Assembly: GCA_944390745.1 (NCBI GenBank)
Contig: CALXQK010000013.1
Span: 62,001-126,000 of the forward strand
Direction: 5' to 3'
Origin: an uncultured Duodenibacillus sp.
GTDB taxonomy: Bacteria; Pseudomonadota; Gammaproteobacteria; Burkholderiales; Burkholderiaceae_F
DNA: 64,000 bases
Shown here in pieces: positions 53,619 through 61,812 of the stretch. The notes beneath the pieces were generated by a model that was not told where the DNA came from, ran no database searches, and was given only the letters and a program-made list of their open reading frames with translations. Positions within the stretch are counted from its first letter, which is position 1; the number at the start of each line of letters is the position of its first letter. The position numbers were made by a program, and so were the translations under genes.

Positions 53619-53661
53619 AAGGCGCCGGCATCGCAAACGCAGTCGCGATGCCGGCGCCTTT
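53619..53661. terminator. Bidirectional terminator after aconitase X operon
   Basis: Perfect 16-bp stem AAGGCGCCGGCATCGC/GCGATGCCGGCGCCTT with a 10-nt loop; TTT follows on the plus strand and TTTT on the minus strand, ending both converging genes. Confidence 0.88.
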
Positions 53662-53712
53662 CTGTTGTCTGCGGCTGACGTCCCGCGGGGGCGACATCAG
53701 CGCGGGCCGCTT

Positions 53713-54372
53713 CTAGTAGTAGTCGACCCAGGCCGAGCGGATGCCCACGGAGAAGCGCTCCTTTTCCTCATCGGAGAGCGCCTCAACCTCCTCGATGCTT
53801 TGAATGGCCGACAGCGGCACGACGTCGCCCAGGCAGTCCCCAAGGCGCCGGGCGTTGGGGTACTTCACCGGGTCAAAGAGCCGGAAGCACACCGTGCGCC
53901 GCTCATAGTCAAAGCCCGCAATGGTGATGACGCTGCCCATCTCCATGGTCTGAAGCCGGTAGGCCGCGTCGATGTAGACGTCGCCCCCGGCAAAGGGCAG
54001 GCGCGACTCGACGATGCAGCCCATCTTCTTGTCGTCGGGCAGCTTGGCGTTGAGCTCCTTTAACAGCGCGAGCACCTCGTGCGAGGCGCGGATGTCGTCG
54101 TCAATGGAATACTCGGGCGAAAACATCCAGCTGCCGGCAATCTGGGCGGCCAGGGCGTTGCAGACCACCATCAGCGCCGACTGCGGCAGATGCAGATCCG
54201 CCACGGGCTCCCGGTCAAGCTCGTCGACCTCATCGAAATAGTCGTTGGGCTTGACGTCGAAGGTGTTGGGCGCCTCCTGCGAGAGATCCTTGTAGTTGTA
54301 GGCGGCCTCGGGCGCCTGCTGAGGCGCCTGCGCGGCCTCGGCCGGCGCCGCGCTTTTTTCATTTTCTGTCAT
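53713..54372 (-). CDS. Hypothetical protein with Ala/Pro-rich N-terminus
   Basis: 219 residues from the ATG at 54372; a frame open to 54414 lacks a better start. Residues 1-40 are low-complexity (Ala, Pro, Gln, Glu), the remainder a soluble domain of mixed alpha/beta character rich in acidic residues, with recognisable stretches GCIVESRLPFAGGDVYID, ERRTVCFRLFDPVKY and SVGIRSAWVDYY. No signal peptide, membrane segment or cofactor motif is seen, so it is probably cytosolic. I do not recognise the family. It lies downstream of the porin gene on the same strand beyond a terminator, so it likely has its own promoter. Confidence 0.75.
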   Translation of the reverse strand: MTENEKSAAPAEAAQAPQQAPEAAYNYKDLSQEAPNTFDVKPNDYFDEVDELDREPVADLHLPQSALMVVCNALAAQIAGSWMFSPEYSIDDDIRASHEVLALLKELNAKLPDDKKMGCIVESRLPFAGGDVYIDAAYRLQTMEMGSVITIAGFDYERRTVCFRLFDPVKYPNARRLGDCLGDVVPLSAIQSIEEVEALSDEEKERFSVGIRSAWVDYY

Positions 54373-54436
54373 CGCCTTGAATCCTCTGGTTTCCTCGGGC
54401 GCCTGGGTGCGCACCGCAAGGGGTGATTATGGCCCC

Positions 54437-54485
54437 AAAAACAGCAAAACCACCGGCGGCATCCCTGACGGTTCCGCTGGTGGTT
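54437..54485 (-). terminator. Terminator of the porin gene
   Basis: On the minus strand AACCACC, one mismatch, GCGG, 14-nt loop, CCGC, mismatch, GGTGGTT, followed by TTGC and TG plus five T. It lies between the porin stop and the hypothetical gene. Confidence 0.75.
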
Positions 54486-54543
54486 TGCAGGGCGTTCAGC
54501 AAAGCCGGCCTGCCGTCAGGCGGCCGGTCTGCCGGAGCATCTC

Positions 54544-55734
54544 CTAGAAGTTGTGCACGATGCCGAGGCTGGCTGCGATGCAGCTGGCGTCGTCATAGCG
54601 CGCGTACCTGCTGCCGTCGAGCGAGTCGCGGATGTAGCTGATGCCCGAGTAGAGCGTCGTGCGCTTGCTGAAGTCGTACCAGTAGCCGGCCGACACGAAC
54701 CAGCGCTTCATCTCCTGAGAGCTGTCCTCAGACCATTCGGCATTCATGTAGCCCACCTGGCCCTTGATCGTGCCGCCCAGGGCGAAGTAGTCGATGCCGA
54801 GGTTGATGCCGTAGCCGTCCTTGGCGTGGTCGTTGTTAAGGAAGCCGTAGTCCTCCTTGTTCTCGCCCAGCGACGCCAGCGCGCCCCTCTTGTAGAACTG
54901 GTTGGCGTCCTGCGTGAAGTGGCGCGAATCCTTGAAGTACTGCGCGCCGGCATAGAGGTTGCCGAAGCTCACGCCGTGACGCACGCCGAAGGCGATGCGC
55001 CAGCCGTCATCAGGATCGTTGCTGTCGTAGGTCCCCTTGTTGTTGCCGTAGGACTTGAAGTTGGTCCAGTCGACGGCGAGGTTGAATTCCGTCGTCTTGT
55101 TGTCAAAGTGGATGGCGGCCGCGGCATAGCGATCCACGCTCGACTCGAACTCAACGCCGTCATCGTACTTGTTCATGTCCATGCCGCCCGAGTACTGCGC
55201 CATCACCTGCCAGCCCGCGAACTTGGGCGAGGTATACGTGATGGTGTTGTCCATCGGCAGGGCGTCTTCCGAGCTGTAGAGGAAACGATGGCCGGCGACT
55301 TCACCCAGGCCCACGGCAAAGGGCGACATGTTGCCGCCAAAGAGGCCCGTATCCGGGAAGCCGGACATGAACGAACCCATGTGGCCGACCTTCAGGTTGC
55401 CGAAGTCGCCCTCCAGGTAAAGCAGGGACTGGCGGCCGAAGAAGCGTCCGCCCTGGCCGAGCTGGCCGTCGTCAACATTAAAGCCCGTTTCGAGAATGAA
55501 GCCGACCTTCATGCCGTTGCCGAGCTCTTCATAACCGCGCATGCCGACGCGGCTACCGGCGGTCTGGCCGCTCATCATGCCGAAGTTGTCCGAGTTCTCG
55601 ACGCCGTCGACGCCGTGATCAATGTGCGTATAGGACAGACCCACGTCGACCTTGCCGTAGATGGTGATTTCGGAACTTTGTGCGACCATGGGCAGGGCGG
55701 CCAGGATACTCAGGGCCAGGAGTGTTTTTTTCAT
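54544..55734 (-). CDS. General porin, betaproteobacterial type
   Basis: 396 residues. A signal peptide (MKKTLLALSILAALPMVAQS, cleavage about residue 20) leads into a 16-strand barrel; the first strand is EITIYGKVDVGLSY, followed by the family segment AGSRVGMRGYEELGNGMKV, and the protein ends IVHNF with the C-terminal Phe needed for barrel assembly. It forms a trimeric outer-membrane channel for small hydrophilic solutes. Placement after the DUF169 gene and near periplasmic enzymes suggests it could admit the organic acid used by them, but selectivity is not readable from sequence. Confidence 0.93.
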   Translation of the reverse strand: MKKTLLALSILAALPMVAQSSEITIYGKVDVGLSYTHIDHGVDGVENSDNFGMMSGQTAGSRVGMRGYEELGNGMKVGFILETGFNVDDGQLGQGGRFFGRQSLLYLEGDFGNLKVGHMGSFMSGFPDTGLFGGNMSPFAVGLGEVAGHRFLYSSEDALPMDNTITYTSPKFAGWQVMAQYSGGMDMNKYDDGVEFESSVDRYAAAAIHFDNKTTEFNLAVDWTNFKSYGNNKGTYDSNDPDDGWRIAFGVRHGVSFGNLYAGAQYFKDSRHFTQDANQFYKRGALASLGENKEDYGFLNNDHAKDGYGINLGIDYFALGGTIKGQVGYMNAEWSEDSSQEMKRWFVSAGYWYDFSKRTTLYSGISYIRDSLDGSRYARYDDASCIAASLGIVHNF

Positions 55735-55768
55735 TTTCTCTCTTCCTCGTTTTGGACGGTTGCGGCAG

Positions 55769-55795
55769 GTTCGGCGCCCCGAGGGGGCGCCGAAC
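55769..55795. repeat. Perfect hairpin between DUF169 gene and porin gene
   Basis: GTTCGGCGCCCC-GAG-GGGGCGCCGAAC, 12-bp stem and 3-nt loop, no T-run. In the DUF169-porin transcript it would stabilise the upstream message or attenuate the downstream one. Confidence 0.75.
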
Positions 55796-55821
55796 GCTTC
55801 CGGATTTAGCGAAGCGCTTGA

Positions 55822-56796
55822 TTAGTTCTTGTTTTCAGGCAGCGCGAAGCTGTAGCTTTCGTTGATCTGCTTGGCAAGCGTGTTCCAGTTGCGCATGCGG
55901 CGGCGCAGCTCGTCCTGATCCTTCTTGTTCGGACGGAAGCTGATGAGCTGCCAGTCCATCTGACGCAGGGCGAGGCAGACCTCGTCGAGCTTCTGGTACG
56001 GGATCGAGACGATGCTCAGTCCCTTCGGATAGACCTTGCGGCGGCCCATGCCGTGGTGCATGCCGGTCGTAAAGTGGTTGACCTTGCCCGACAGCCAGGT
56101 GTACATGTAGGTCCAGGCGCAGGACAGCACGCTCGAGCTCTTGGTCTCCCACAGGTCGCCCGAGATGTAGCTCGTGGCGCGCATCAGGATGTCGGCCATG
56201 TCGGAGTCGCCGACGAAGACCACAACGTCAGGGTTGAACTCGCACAGATCGACCGGGGCGAAGATCACATAGTTGATCGTGTCGCGGATGCCCATCGGGA
56301 TGTTGTAGTACAGGCGGGCGTTGGCGTTCTGGTTGCGGAACACGCCGAAGTCGAAGCCGGCCTGACCGGAGGCGCCCAGCGGCGGCTCCTGAATCATGCC
56401 GAGCACCGTGCGGCCCATGCAGTCCTCGTTGTTCTTGTCAATGTAGAAGGCCGTGTGGGTCTTCTGCGCATAGCTCACAAACTGGCACAGCGACATGCGC
56501 TTGTCGGTCTTGGGATACTTCAGTCCGAAATTCTCGGGCTTGACGGCGTAGAACTTCACGGCAACGGGAACATACTTGCTCGGAACCGCCATCAGCGTCT
56601 TCTTGTTTTCGTCGGAAAGACGGTCATTGCGAATGCGATACTGCTCGGGGGCGCCATTGTTGGCGAAGGTGCCCTCCTTGGCGGGAGCGGCGTGCACGCC
56701 GGAAACACCGGCAACCATTGCGGCCGCCCCGGCGGCTGCGCCCTTGAAGAGATTGCGGCGTGCAAACATGACCGGCTGTTCATGCATTTCAGACAT
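55822..56796 (-). CDS. Tat-exported DUF169-family protein
   Basis: 324 residues from the ATG at 56796 (AGGAGA 7 nt upstream; longer frame to 56862 rejected). A twin-arginine signal FARRNLFKGAA with cleavage near VHA-AP (about residue 37) predicts folded export. The body fits DUF169: PVAVKFYAVKPENFG, then the two conserved cysteines in SLCQFVSYAQKT and NEDCMGRTVLGM. A Met/His-rich stretch TTGMHHGMGRR lies in the last third. The function of the family is unknown; the conserved cysteines and Tat route suggest a metal or Fe-S cofactor. It is upstream of the porin, 87 nt apart, on the same strand. Confidence 0.82.
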   Translation of the reverse strand: MSEMHEQPVMFARRNLFKGAAAGAAAMVAGVSGVHAAPAKEGTFANNGAPEQYRIRNDRLSDENKKTLMAVPSKYVPVAVKFYAVKPENFGLKYPKTDKRMSLCQFVSYAQKTHTAFYIDKNNEDCMGRTVLGMIQEPPLGASGQAGFDFGVFRNQNANARLYYNIPMGIRDTINYVIFAPVDLCEFNPDVVVFVGDSDMADILMRATSYISGDLWETKSSSVLSCAWTYMYTWLSGKVNHFTTGMHHGMGRRKVYPKGLSIVSIPYQKLDEVCLALRQMDWQLISFRPNKKDQDELRRRMRNWNTLAKQINESYSFALPENKN

Positions 56797-57024
56797 AATC
56801 TTTCTCCTGTTTAGTCGTTTGGCGCCGGCCTTCATCCGGCCGCGCCAAAAGAGTGAATGCACTTCTTTTTCTTGCAGTCGCCAACAAACTTCGCTCAGGT
56901 ACAGGAAATCCTCGTCGAACCGTCCTCAGGGCGAAACGATCAAAAGATCCTGCCCGGGCAAGCAGCGGCTGTCTGTTCACTCTCCGCAACTGTAAGCAAA
57001 ATTTAAGACAAGAGGAACATTCGA

Positions 57025-57043
57025 CTGATAGGTGACCAATCAG
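57025..57043. promoter_or_regulatory. Candidate operator palindrome CTGATAGGTGACCAATCAG
   Basis: 19-bp palindrome with 9-bp arms around a central G and one mismatched position. It lies in the divergent region, about 230 nt from the DUF169 start. A Crp/Fnr-like dimer is a possible binder. Confidence 0.5.
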
Positions 57044-57100
57044 GGTTAATAAGAAGGACCCCCTGCGGTATGCCGAAACAATAAATTCATTCGAAATGCG

Positions 57101-57116
57101 TAGGTATTAACACCTA
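57101..57116. promoter_or_regulatory. Candidate operator palindrome TAGGTATTAACACCTA
   Basis: 16-bp palindrome with one mismatched pair. It shares AGGT...ACC half-sites with the palindrome at 57025, and the sequence starting five bases earlier reads ATGCGTAG, identical to the left arm start of the palindrome at 49050. Confidence 0.45.
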
Positions 57117-57361
57117 ATCTGTTTCCCCTGCCCCTCCTTCAGTCTCCGCCCATTTCCTGAGCGTTCTTCGCTGTTTCTCAAGAAAGCGGCGCGCAGCTCT
57201 GCCTTCCAGAGCCGTCCCGTTTCTACTCCAAAAATACTATTAGGGTTTTCACTGATTTCGTTTTTGATACAAATGCTCAAGGCGTGTTGTGCGTGCTAAA
57301 AACCATGTGCCGTGATCAGCAAAAATTCAAGTCTTTCTGACAAGTTGGAGAATTCGCCGCA

Positions 57362-58201
57362 ATGAGACCGCCATCGCACAACTGGTTTCGAGAAATAGAG
57401 AGATCCCGCGACCGTGCGTACAACGAGGCAGCCTTCGGAAGCTTTCCGATCTTTCCTTGGCTGGCTCCGGCGCTGCACCCGGAGCTGCGCTCGCTCATTG
57501 AACGATGGGGCGTGGTGCGCAAGGTCAATGCGCGCGAGCCCATTCTCGGAAACCCCAACAACAAGGTTGACCAGCTCGTTCTGGTGCGCTCGGGGATCAC
57601 GGCGCGATTCTTCGGACTGGTCTACCGGCAGTCCAACCCGGCCATGGCCTTCTCCGTTCCCGGACGTCTGGCCTGCGGCAATCTCAACTTCTTCAGCGGC
57701 AGGCCTTGCTACGGCAACTACTTTGCCGTGGTTCCAAGCGAAGTGGTGAGCGTCCCGCAATCGCTCGTGCGGCAGATGTGCGAAACAAATGCGCGCTTTG
57801 CCATGCTCGTTGCAAGCGAGTTTGAAAAGATCTCCCTGTCGGACCGGCTGGGCTTCGGTCTGCTGGCAAAGCTCGATGTGGAAAACCGCTTTCTTGCGTT
57901 TCTCCTGTCCTGGGCCGTCACCTTCGGACACATGGAAATGCAGGGCGAGGAAGCCTGGGTGCGCATGCCGCTGCCGCTTCGCGGCGAGGCGCTTGAGTCG
58001 GTGCTCAACTGCTCGAGCGCCACGCTCAACCGCTACCAGAACGCGCTCAAGCAGCGCGGCGACTTTGTCGTTGAAGGCGACATCGCCCGCGTGCGGCTCG
58101 ATCTGCTCAAGCCCATCAACAACTGGATCCGCAACATCGAGGACCCCACCGAGCAGGGCACGAGGGCGCGCCTGTCCAACCTCTTTACGCGCGTTCTCTA
58201 G
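57362..58201 (+). CDS. Crp/Fnr-family transcriptional regulator (divergent member)
   Basis: 279 residues; GGAG lies 10 nt upstream of the ATG. An N-terminal beta-roll-like domain (about 50-150) is followed by a long helix (about 150-185) and a C-terminal helix-turn-helix (about 215-250, GEALESVLNCSSATLNRYQN). It lacks the clustered N-terminal cysteines of Fnr, so it does not look like an Fe-S oxygen sensor, and the cNMP-contact motif of Crp is not evident. A small-molecule or haem ligand is possible. Divergence from the DUF169-porin genes suggests these as targets. Its stop overlaps the convergent pncC stop. Confidence 0.75.
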   Translation: MRPPSHNWFREIERSRDRAYNEAAFGSFPIFPWLAPALHPELRSLIERWGVVRKVNAREPILGNPNNKVDQLVLVRSGITARFFGLVYRQSNPAMAFSVPGRLACGNLNFFSGRPCYGNYFAVVPSEVVSVPQSLVRQMCETNARFAMLVASEFEKISLSDRLGFGLLAKLDVENRFLAFLLSWAVTFGHMEMQGEEAWVRMPLPLRGEALESVLNCSSATLNRYQNALKQRGDFVVEGDIARVRLDLLKPINNWIRNIEDPTEQGTRARLSNLFTRVL

Positions 58202-58734
58202 TCCGGCGCCTTCGCGCTGACCGCGGCAATGAGCCCCTGCAGCGCGCGGCGCACGCTTTGAAGCCGCACAAGCTCCCGGTCGCCCGAAAAGTGCTCCACG
58301 ACCGTCTCGACGACGGGCGCGCCCGAGGCCGTGCGCCGGGCAAAGCCAAAGCACACCGTTCCCACGGGCTTTCCGGGGACGGCGCCGCCGGGACCGGCAA
58401 TGCCGGTGATCGAGGCCGCAACCGTTGCAAGCGGTGCGTGCGCAAGCACCCCAAGCGCCATCTCAGCGGCTGTCTGCACGCTGACTGCGCCGTGCGCGGC
58501 AAGCGTCGCCTGAGAGACGCCGAGCATCTCGACCTTGGAGGCATTGGTGTAGGTGACGAACCCGCGGTCAAACCAGGCGCTCGATCCGGCAACCGAGGTC
58601 ACGGCCCAGGCCGCGCCTCCGGCCGTGCAGCTTTCCGCCGTCGCGCAGACCGCCGCGTGCGCAAGCGCCCTCTCCCCGAGCGTGCGGGCCAGCGACTCAA
58701 TCTCCGAGCGCAGACTTACCTTTTCAAGCCTCAT
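58198..58734 (-). CDS. pncC: Nicotinamide-nucleotide amidase (CinA C-terminal domain)
   Basis: 178 residues, a stand-alone CinA-C domain. The catalytic segment TAESCTAGG is near residue 32, followed by the SITGIAGPGG loop and the VGTVCFGFA strand. It hydrolyses nicotinamide mononucleotide to nicotinate mononucleotide, recycling pyridine nucleotide. Its ATG overlaps the pgpA stop by one base (TGATG), so the two are translationally coupled. Confidence 0.93.
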   Translation of the reverse strand: MRLEKVSLRSEIESLARTLGERALAHAAVCATAESCTAGGAAWAVTSVAGSSAWFDRGFVTYTNASKVEMLGVSQATLAAHGAVSVQTAAEMALGVLAHAPLATVAASITGIAGPGGAVPGKPVGTVCFGFARRTASGAPVVETVVEHFSGDRELVRLQSVRRALQGLIAAVSAKAPD

Positions 58735-59318
58735 CAGAAGACCCCCTGAAACAAGGAGAACCCGGGCGCAAGCCGGGCGATCGCCATATCGACCAGAATC
58801 ACCGCGGCCACCGCCCAGATTGCAGCGAAAAGATCATCGAGCATCACGCCCCAGCCGTTTTTCATCTTCGCATCAATGAGACTGGCCGGAGGCAGCTTCA
58901 CAATGTCAAACAGCCGAAAGGCGACGAAGGCCGCAAGCCACCCCGCGGGATTCTGCGGCAGCATCAGGCACACAAGCCACACCGCCGCCACCTCGTCGAC
59001 CACGATGCAGCCCGCATCCTCCACCCCGAGATCCTCGCCGGTCTTCTGCGAGGCCCAGGCCCCGAGAACGAAGAGCGCGGCAATCAGCACGGCAAGCAGC
59101 TTCCAGCTGCAAAAGCTCACAAGCCCCATCCACACCAAGACCCCGGCAGCCGTTCCCCAGGTGCCCGGAGCCGGCCTCAGGATGCCCGCGCCGAAAAACA
59201 GGGCGAGCGCATGCGCCGGGTGTGAAAAGACAAACTTCAGCCCCGGCCGAACGCGGTTGGCCGGATTGTCGCAGGCATATTTTTCACGCAGTCCCATGCA
59301 GCCGTCGTCTCCGTTCAT
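58734..59318 (-). CDS. pgpA: Phosphatidylglycerophosphatase A
   Basis: 194 residues from the ATG at 59318; a TTG two codons upstream and an ATG at 59297 with a GGAG are the alternatives. The family segment PAPGTWGT, the acidic motif CIVVDEVAAVW and a set of four or so hydrophobic segments fit PgpA, which removes phosphate from phosphatidylglycerophosphate to give phosphatidylglycerol in the inner membrane. The order thiL-pgpA-pncC is common in proteobacteria. Confidence 0.93.
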   Translation of the reverse strand: MNGDDGCMGLREKYACDNPANRVRPGLKFVFSHPAHALALFFGAGILRPAPGTWGTAAGVLVWMGLVSFCSWKLLAVLIAALFVLGAWASQKTGEDLGVEDAGCIVVDEVAAVWLVCLMLPQNPAGWLAAFVAFRLFDIVKLPPASLIDAKMKNGWGVMLDDLFAAIWAVAAVILVDMAIARLAPGFSLFQGVF

Positions 59319-59393
59319 TGTCAAAGGAAAGGGCGCCCCTCATTTGTTTGCTGTTTCAAACTTCAGTTCAGAAAGGCGCCCCGCATCCCTTTC

Positions 59394-60398
59394 TCAGGCA
59401 AAGTGGTCAAAGCCGCTCGAGGGCAGAAGCAGCAGCTCGCCCTGCTCGTCGATGAGGCGCAGCTGCGCGGCATCGGGCTCGGCCGGCTTCTCGACGATGC
59501 GGCCGATGCGGGTCACCGGCGTGAGCGCCGAAATGGCCGCCTGCTCGATCAGGCCGCGGCGCTGCGCCGGAGCCGTGAAGACGAGCTCGTAGTCATCGCC
59601 TCCTGACATCGCGGCCTCAAGCTGCCGCGCCCGCGTGAGGCTTTTGAGGGCCGGATGCTTCGGCACGCACTCCCAGAGCACGTCGGCGGCCACGCCGCTG
59701 CGCTCAAGAATGTGCCCGAGATCCTGCGCAAGACCGTCCGAGATGTCCGCACAGGCCGAGGCCGAGCTCAGCAGCGCCGTTCCCAGGGCATTTCTTGCTT
59801 CCGGCCGGTCCATGCGCGCGGCCGCCGACGGAAACACCTCGTGGGGCAGCGTCCACTTGCCCCAGCGGTGCATGAGCGCGGCATAGGAGCCTCCGACGCT
59901 TCCCGACACCCAGATGTCGTCACCCGGACGCGCTCCGGCGCGCGTCAGTCCCATTCTCTCGGGAAGGTCGCCCATGGCGGTGATGGAAATCGTCACCGGC
60001 GCGTGCGCCTCGCCCACCGTGGCCGTGCGGGTGGTGTCGCCGCCAAGCAGCGGGCAGCCCGATGCGATCGACAGCTCCATCAGCCCCTTGGTAAAGCCCG
60101 TGAGCCATGCGTCGTCGCGCTCGGGCAGCGCAATCGAAAGAAAGAACGCCCGCGGCGTGGCCCCCGAGGCGGCCAGGTCCGAGAGATTGACCGCCAGCGC
60201 CTTGTAGCCGATGTCCTCGGGCCGGGCCGAGGGCAGAAAATGCGTGCCGACGGCCATCATGTCGGTGGTCACCGCAATGCGGCCGGCGGGCATGTCAATG
60301 ATGGCGCAGTCGTCGCCCACGCCCTTGCTGCGCCAGGCACCGAACGCCTCATGCGTGAAGTAGCGTTCGATGATTGAGAATTCGCCATTCTGAGCCAT
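59394..60398 (-). CDS. thiL: Thiamine-monophosphate kinase
   Basis: 334 residues, normal ThiL length. Metal- and nucleotide-binding motifs GVGDDCAII, VTTDMMAVGTHF, KALAVNLSDLAASGA and GGDTTR are in order; the C-terminal lobe has MSGGDDYELVFTA. It phosphorylates thiamine monophosphate to the diphosphate coenzyme. A strong terminator separates it from nusB upstream, so it probably starts its own transcript with pgpA-pncC. Confidence 0.96.
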   Translation of the reverse strand: MAQNGEFSIIERYFTHEAFGAWRSKGVGDDCAIIDMPAGRIAVTTDMMAVGTHFLPSARPEDIGYKALAVNLSDLAASGATPRAFFLSIALPERDDAWLTGFTKGLMELSIASGCPLLGGDTTRTATVGEAHAPVTISITAMGDLPERMGLTRAGARPGDDIWVSGSVGGSYAALMHRWGKWTLPHEVFPSAAARMDRPEARNALGTALLSSASACADISDGLAQDLGHILERSGVAADVLWECVPKHPALKSLTRARQLEAAMSGGDDYELVFTAPAQRRGLIEQAAISALTPVTRIGRIVEKPAEPDAAQLRLIDEQGELLLLPSSGFDHFA

Positions 60399-60479
60399 TT
60401 CATCCCCTCACAATTTCGATCGCCGCCCGGAGCCGTCTCAGGGCTTGAAGAGCCCGGGCTTCAAAAGAAAAACAGATGG

Positions 60480-60530
60480 AAAAAAGGGCACGGGCTGCCG
60501 AAAACCTGTCGTTTCGGCAGCGCCGCGCCC
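60480..60530 (-). terminator. Terminator between nusB and thiL
   Basis: On the minus strand a stem of about 18 pairs (GGGC, CGG and GCTGCCGAAA blocks against TTTCGGCAGC, CCG and GCCC with single mismatches, 8-nt loop) followed by six T at 60485-60480. Confidence 0.88.
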
Positions 60531-60613
60531 TGCATTGTCTATTCCCCGGGCCTCACCCCTGCGGGACGGACGCAGACGGCAGCCCGCGTCGGGCGAGGCG
60601 CCCTTGCAGAACA

Positions 60614-61117
60614 TTACTTCTTTTTCTGGACCTCAGCCGGGCGCACATCGGCGGCAATCTTGTCGAGCACGCCGTTGACGAGCTTGTAGCCGCTGTTGGC
60701 GCCGAACTGCTTGGAGAGCTCGACAGCCTCGTTGATCACCACGCGATACGGATTCTCGGGCCGGTGGATGAGCTCCCAGGTGCCGATCAGCAGGCAGGCG
60801 CGCTCAACCACGGAAAGCCGGGAGATCTCGCGGTCAAGGTGCCCCGAGACGCGCGCCTCAAGCTCCTGGCGCTCGTTGAGAACCCCCTCGAGGATCTCTC
60901 GGTAAAAGTCCTTGTCGCAGCCGGCAAAGTCCTCGGGCGTGAGGTCGCACCCCGCCACGGGCTTTCCGTCGTCGGTGATGACCGAGACGAGGTTGGTATC
61001 GATGGCGGCAAAGTCGGCCGAGGCGTTGAGCAGCGACTCGTAGACGCCGAGCAGCGCAAACTCACGCGCCTTGCGGCGCGCGCCCACCGGCGTGGGAATA
61101 CGCGAGGCCTCACTCAT
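60614..61117 (-). CDS. nusB: Transcription antitermination factor NusB
   Basis: 167 residues from the ATG at 61117, which overlaps the end of ribH by 8 nt; a frame open to 61174 would overlap more and is unconserved there. The N-terminal [18 protein letters not shown] helix and the C-terminal [28 protein letters not shown] segments are diagnostic. NusB with NusE binds boxA RNA in rRNA antitermination complexes. ribH-nusB overlap is a widespread arrangement. Confidence 0.96.
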   Translation of the reverse strand: MSEASRIPTPVGARRKAREFALLGVYESLLNASADFAAIDTNLVSVITDDGKPVAGCDLTPEDFAGCDKDFYREILEGVLNERQELEARVSGHLDREISRLSVVERACLLIGTWELIHRPENPYRVVINEAVELSKQFGANSGYKLVNGVLDKIAADVRPAEVQKKK

Positions 61118-61613
61118 TGTCGTCTTCCGAATCCTCGCCGTCGAACTCGTAGACGGGGGAGAGCATGTTGGCAAGGTTGGCCATTTCGACGGCGCAGCGT
61201 GCGCAGTCGACGCCCTTCATGTGGGTGCGCGCCTTGCACTGCTCATCGTTTTCGGTCGTCAGAACGCCGTTGGCGACCGGAATGTTGTAGTCGCTCGAGA
61301 CGCGGGCGATGCCGGCCGAGGAATTGTCAGCGACGATTTCAAAGTGATAGGTCTCGCCGCGGATCACGGCGCCCAGGGCGATGAGCGCATCGTAGTCGCC
61401 GCTGTCGGCAAGAAGCTCCAGCGCAAAGGGAATCTCGAGCGCGCCGGGAACAGACACGTGGGTGATGTCATCCTCCTCCACGCCGAGCTTGAGGAGCTCT
61501 TCAAGACAGGCGGCAAACTCCTCCTTGCCGGCATACTCGTTGAAGCGGGAAACAACAACGCCGATGCGAAGGCCGGCGCCGCTGAGGCTGCCCTCAATCT
61601 TCTCAACAGACAT
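61110..61613 (-). CDS. ribH: 6,7-dimethyl-8-ribityllumazine synthase
   Basis: 167 residues; AGGAG ribosome site upstream and a TAAAAT near 61683 as possible -10. Substrate motifs [26 protein letters not shown] (catalytic His90) are intact. The last helix differs from most homologues by Cys126 and a CARC pair (Cys137/Cys140), and the protein ends in an acidic tail. It condenses the pyrimidine and butanone phosphate precursors of riboflavin. Flavin supply is relevant to the many flavoproteins nearby. Overlaps nusB. Confidence 0.97.
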   Translation of the reverse strand: MSVEKIEGSLSGAGLRIGVVVSRFNEYAGKEEFAACLEELLKLGVEEDDITHVSVPGALEIPFALELLADSGDYDALIALGAVIRGETYHFEIVADNSSAGIARVSSDYNIPVANGVLTTENDEQCKARTHMKGVDCARCAVEMANLANMLSPVYEFDGEDSEDDNE

Positions 61614-61812
61614 GAATTCGTACTCCTATGAGGTTCTTCGGAGCTTCTGTCGAGCTCCATCCTGATTCAGTGTGCCCGTATTTTAGCGGGGGAATGGGCA
61701 AAAAAACTTGCGCGCGCCGTGTTTGCCGCGAACCGTCCGGACGTCATCGGCCGGGCGCGTTGCTAGACTCTCGGACACAGAGCTTTTCTCCCCACGTCCG
61801 TCGTCACTTGCC

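Larger units (their letters stand above)
56797..57361. promoter_or_regulatory. Divergent regulatory region DUF169 gene / Crp-like regulator
   Basis: 565 nt with no supportable gene, AT-richer than the coding flanks from about 56990 to 57130 and from 57225 to 57300. It contains the two palindromes listed separately. A TTGA-N9-TCAA near 57264 resembles an FNR half-pair but has the wrong spacing. Confidence 0.55.

Noticed and set aside
57260..57290. FNR box near TTGATACAAATGCTCAA upstream of the Crp-like gene.
   Set aside because: The TTGA and TCAA halves are 9 nt apart rather than the required 6, and the inner bases do not match.
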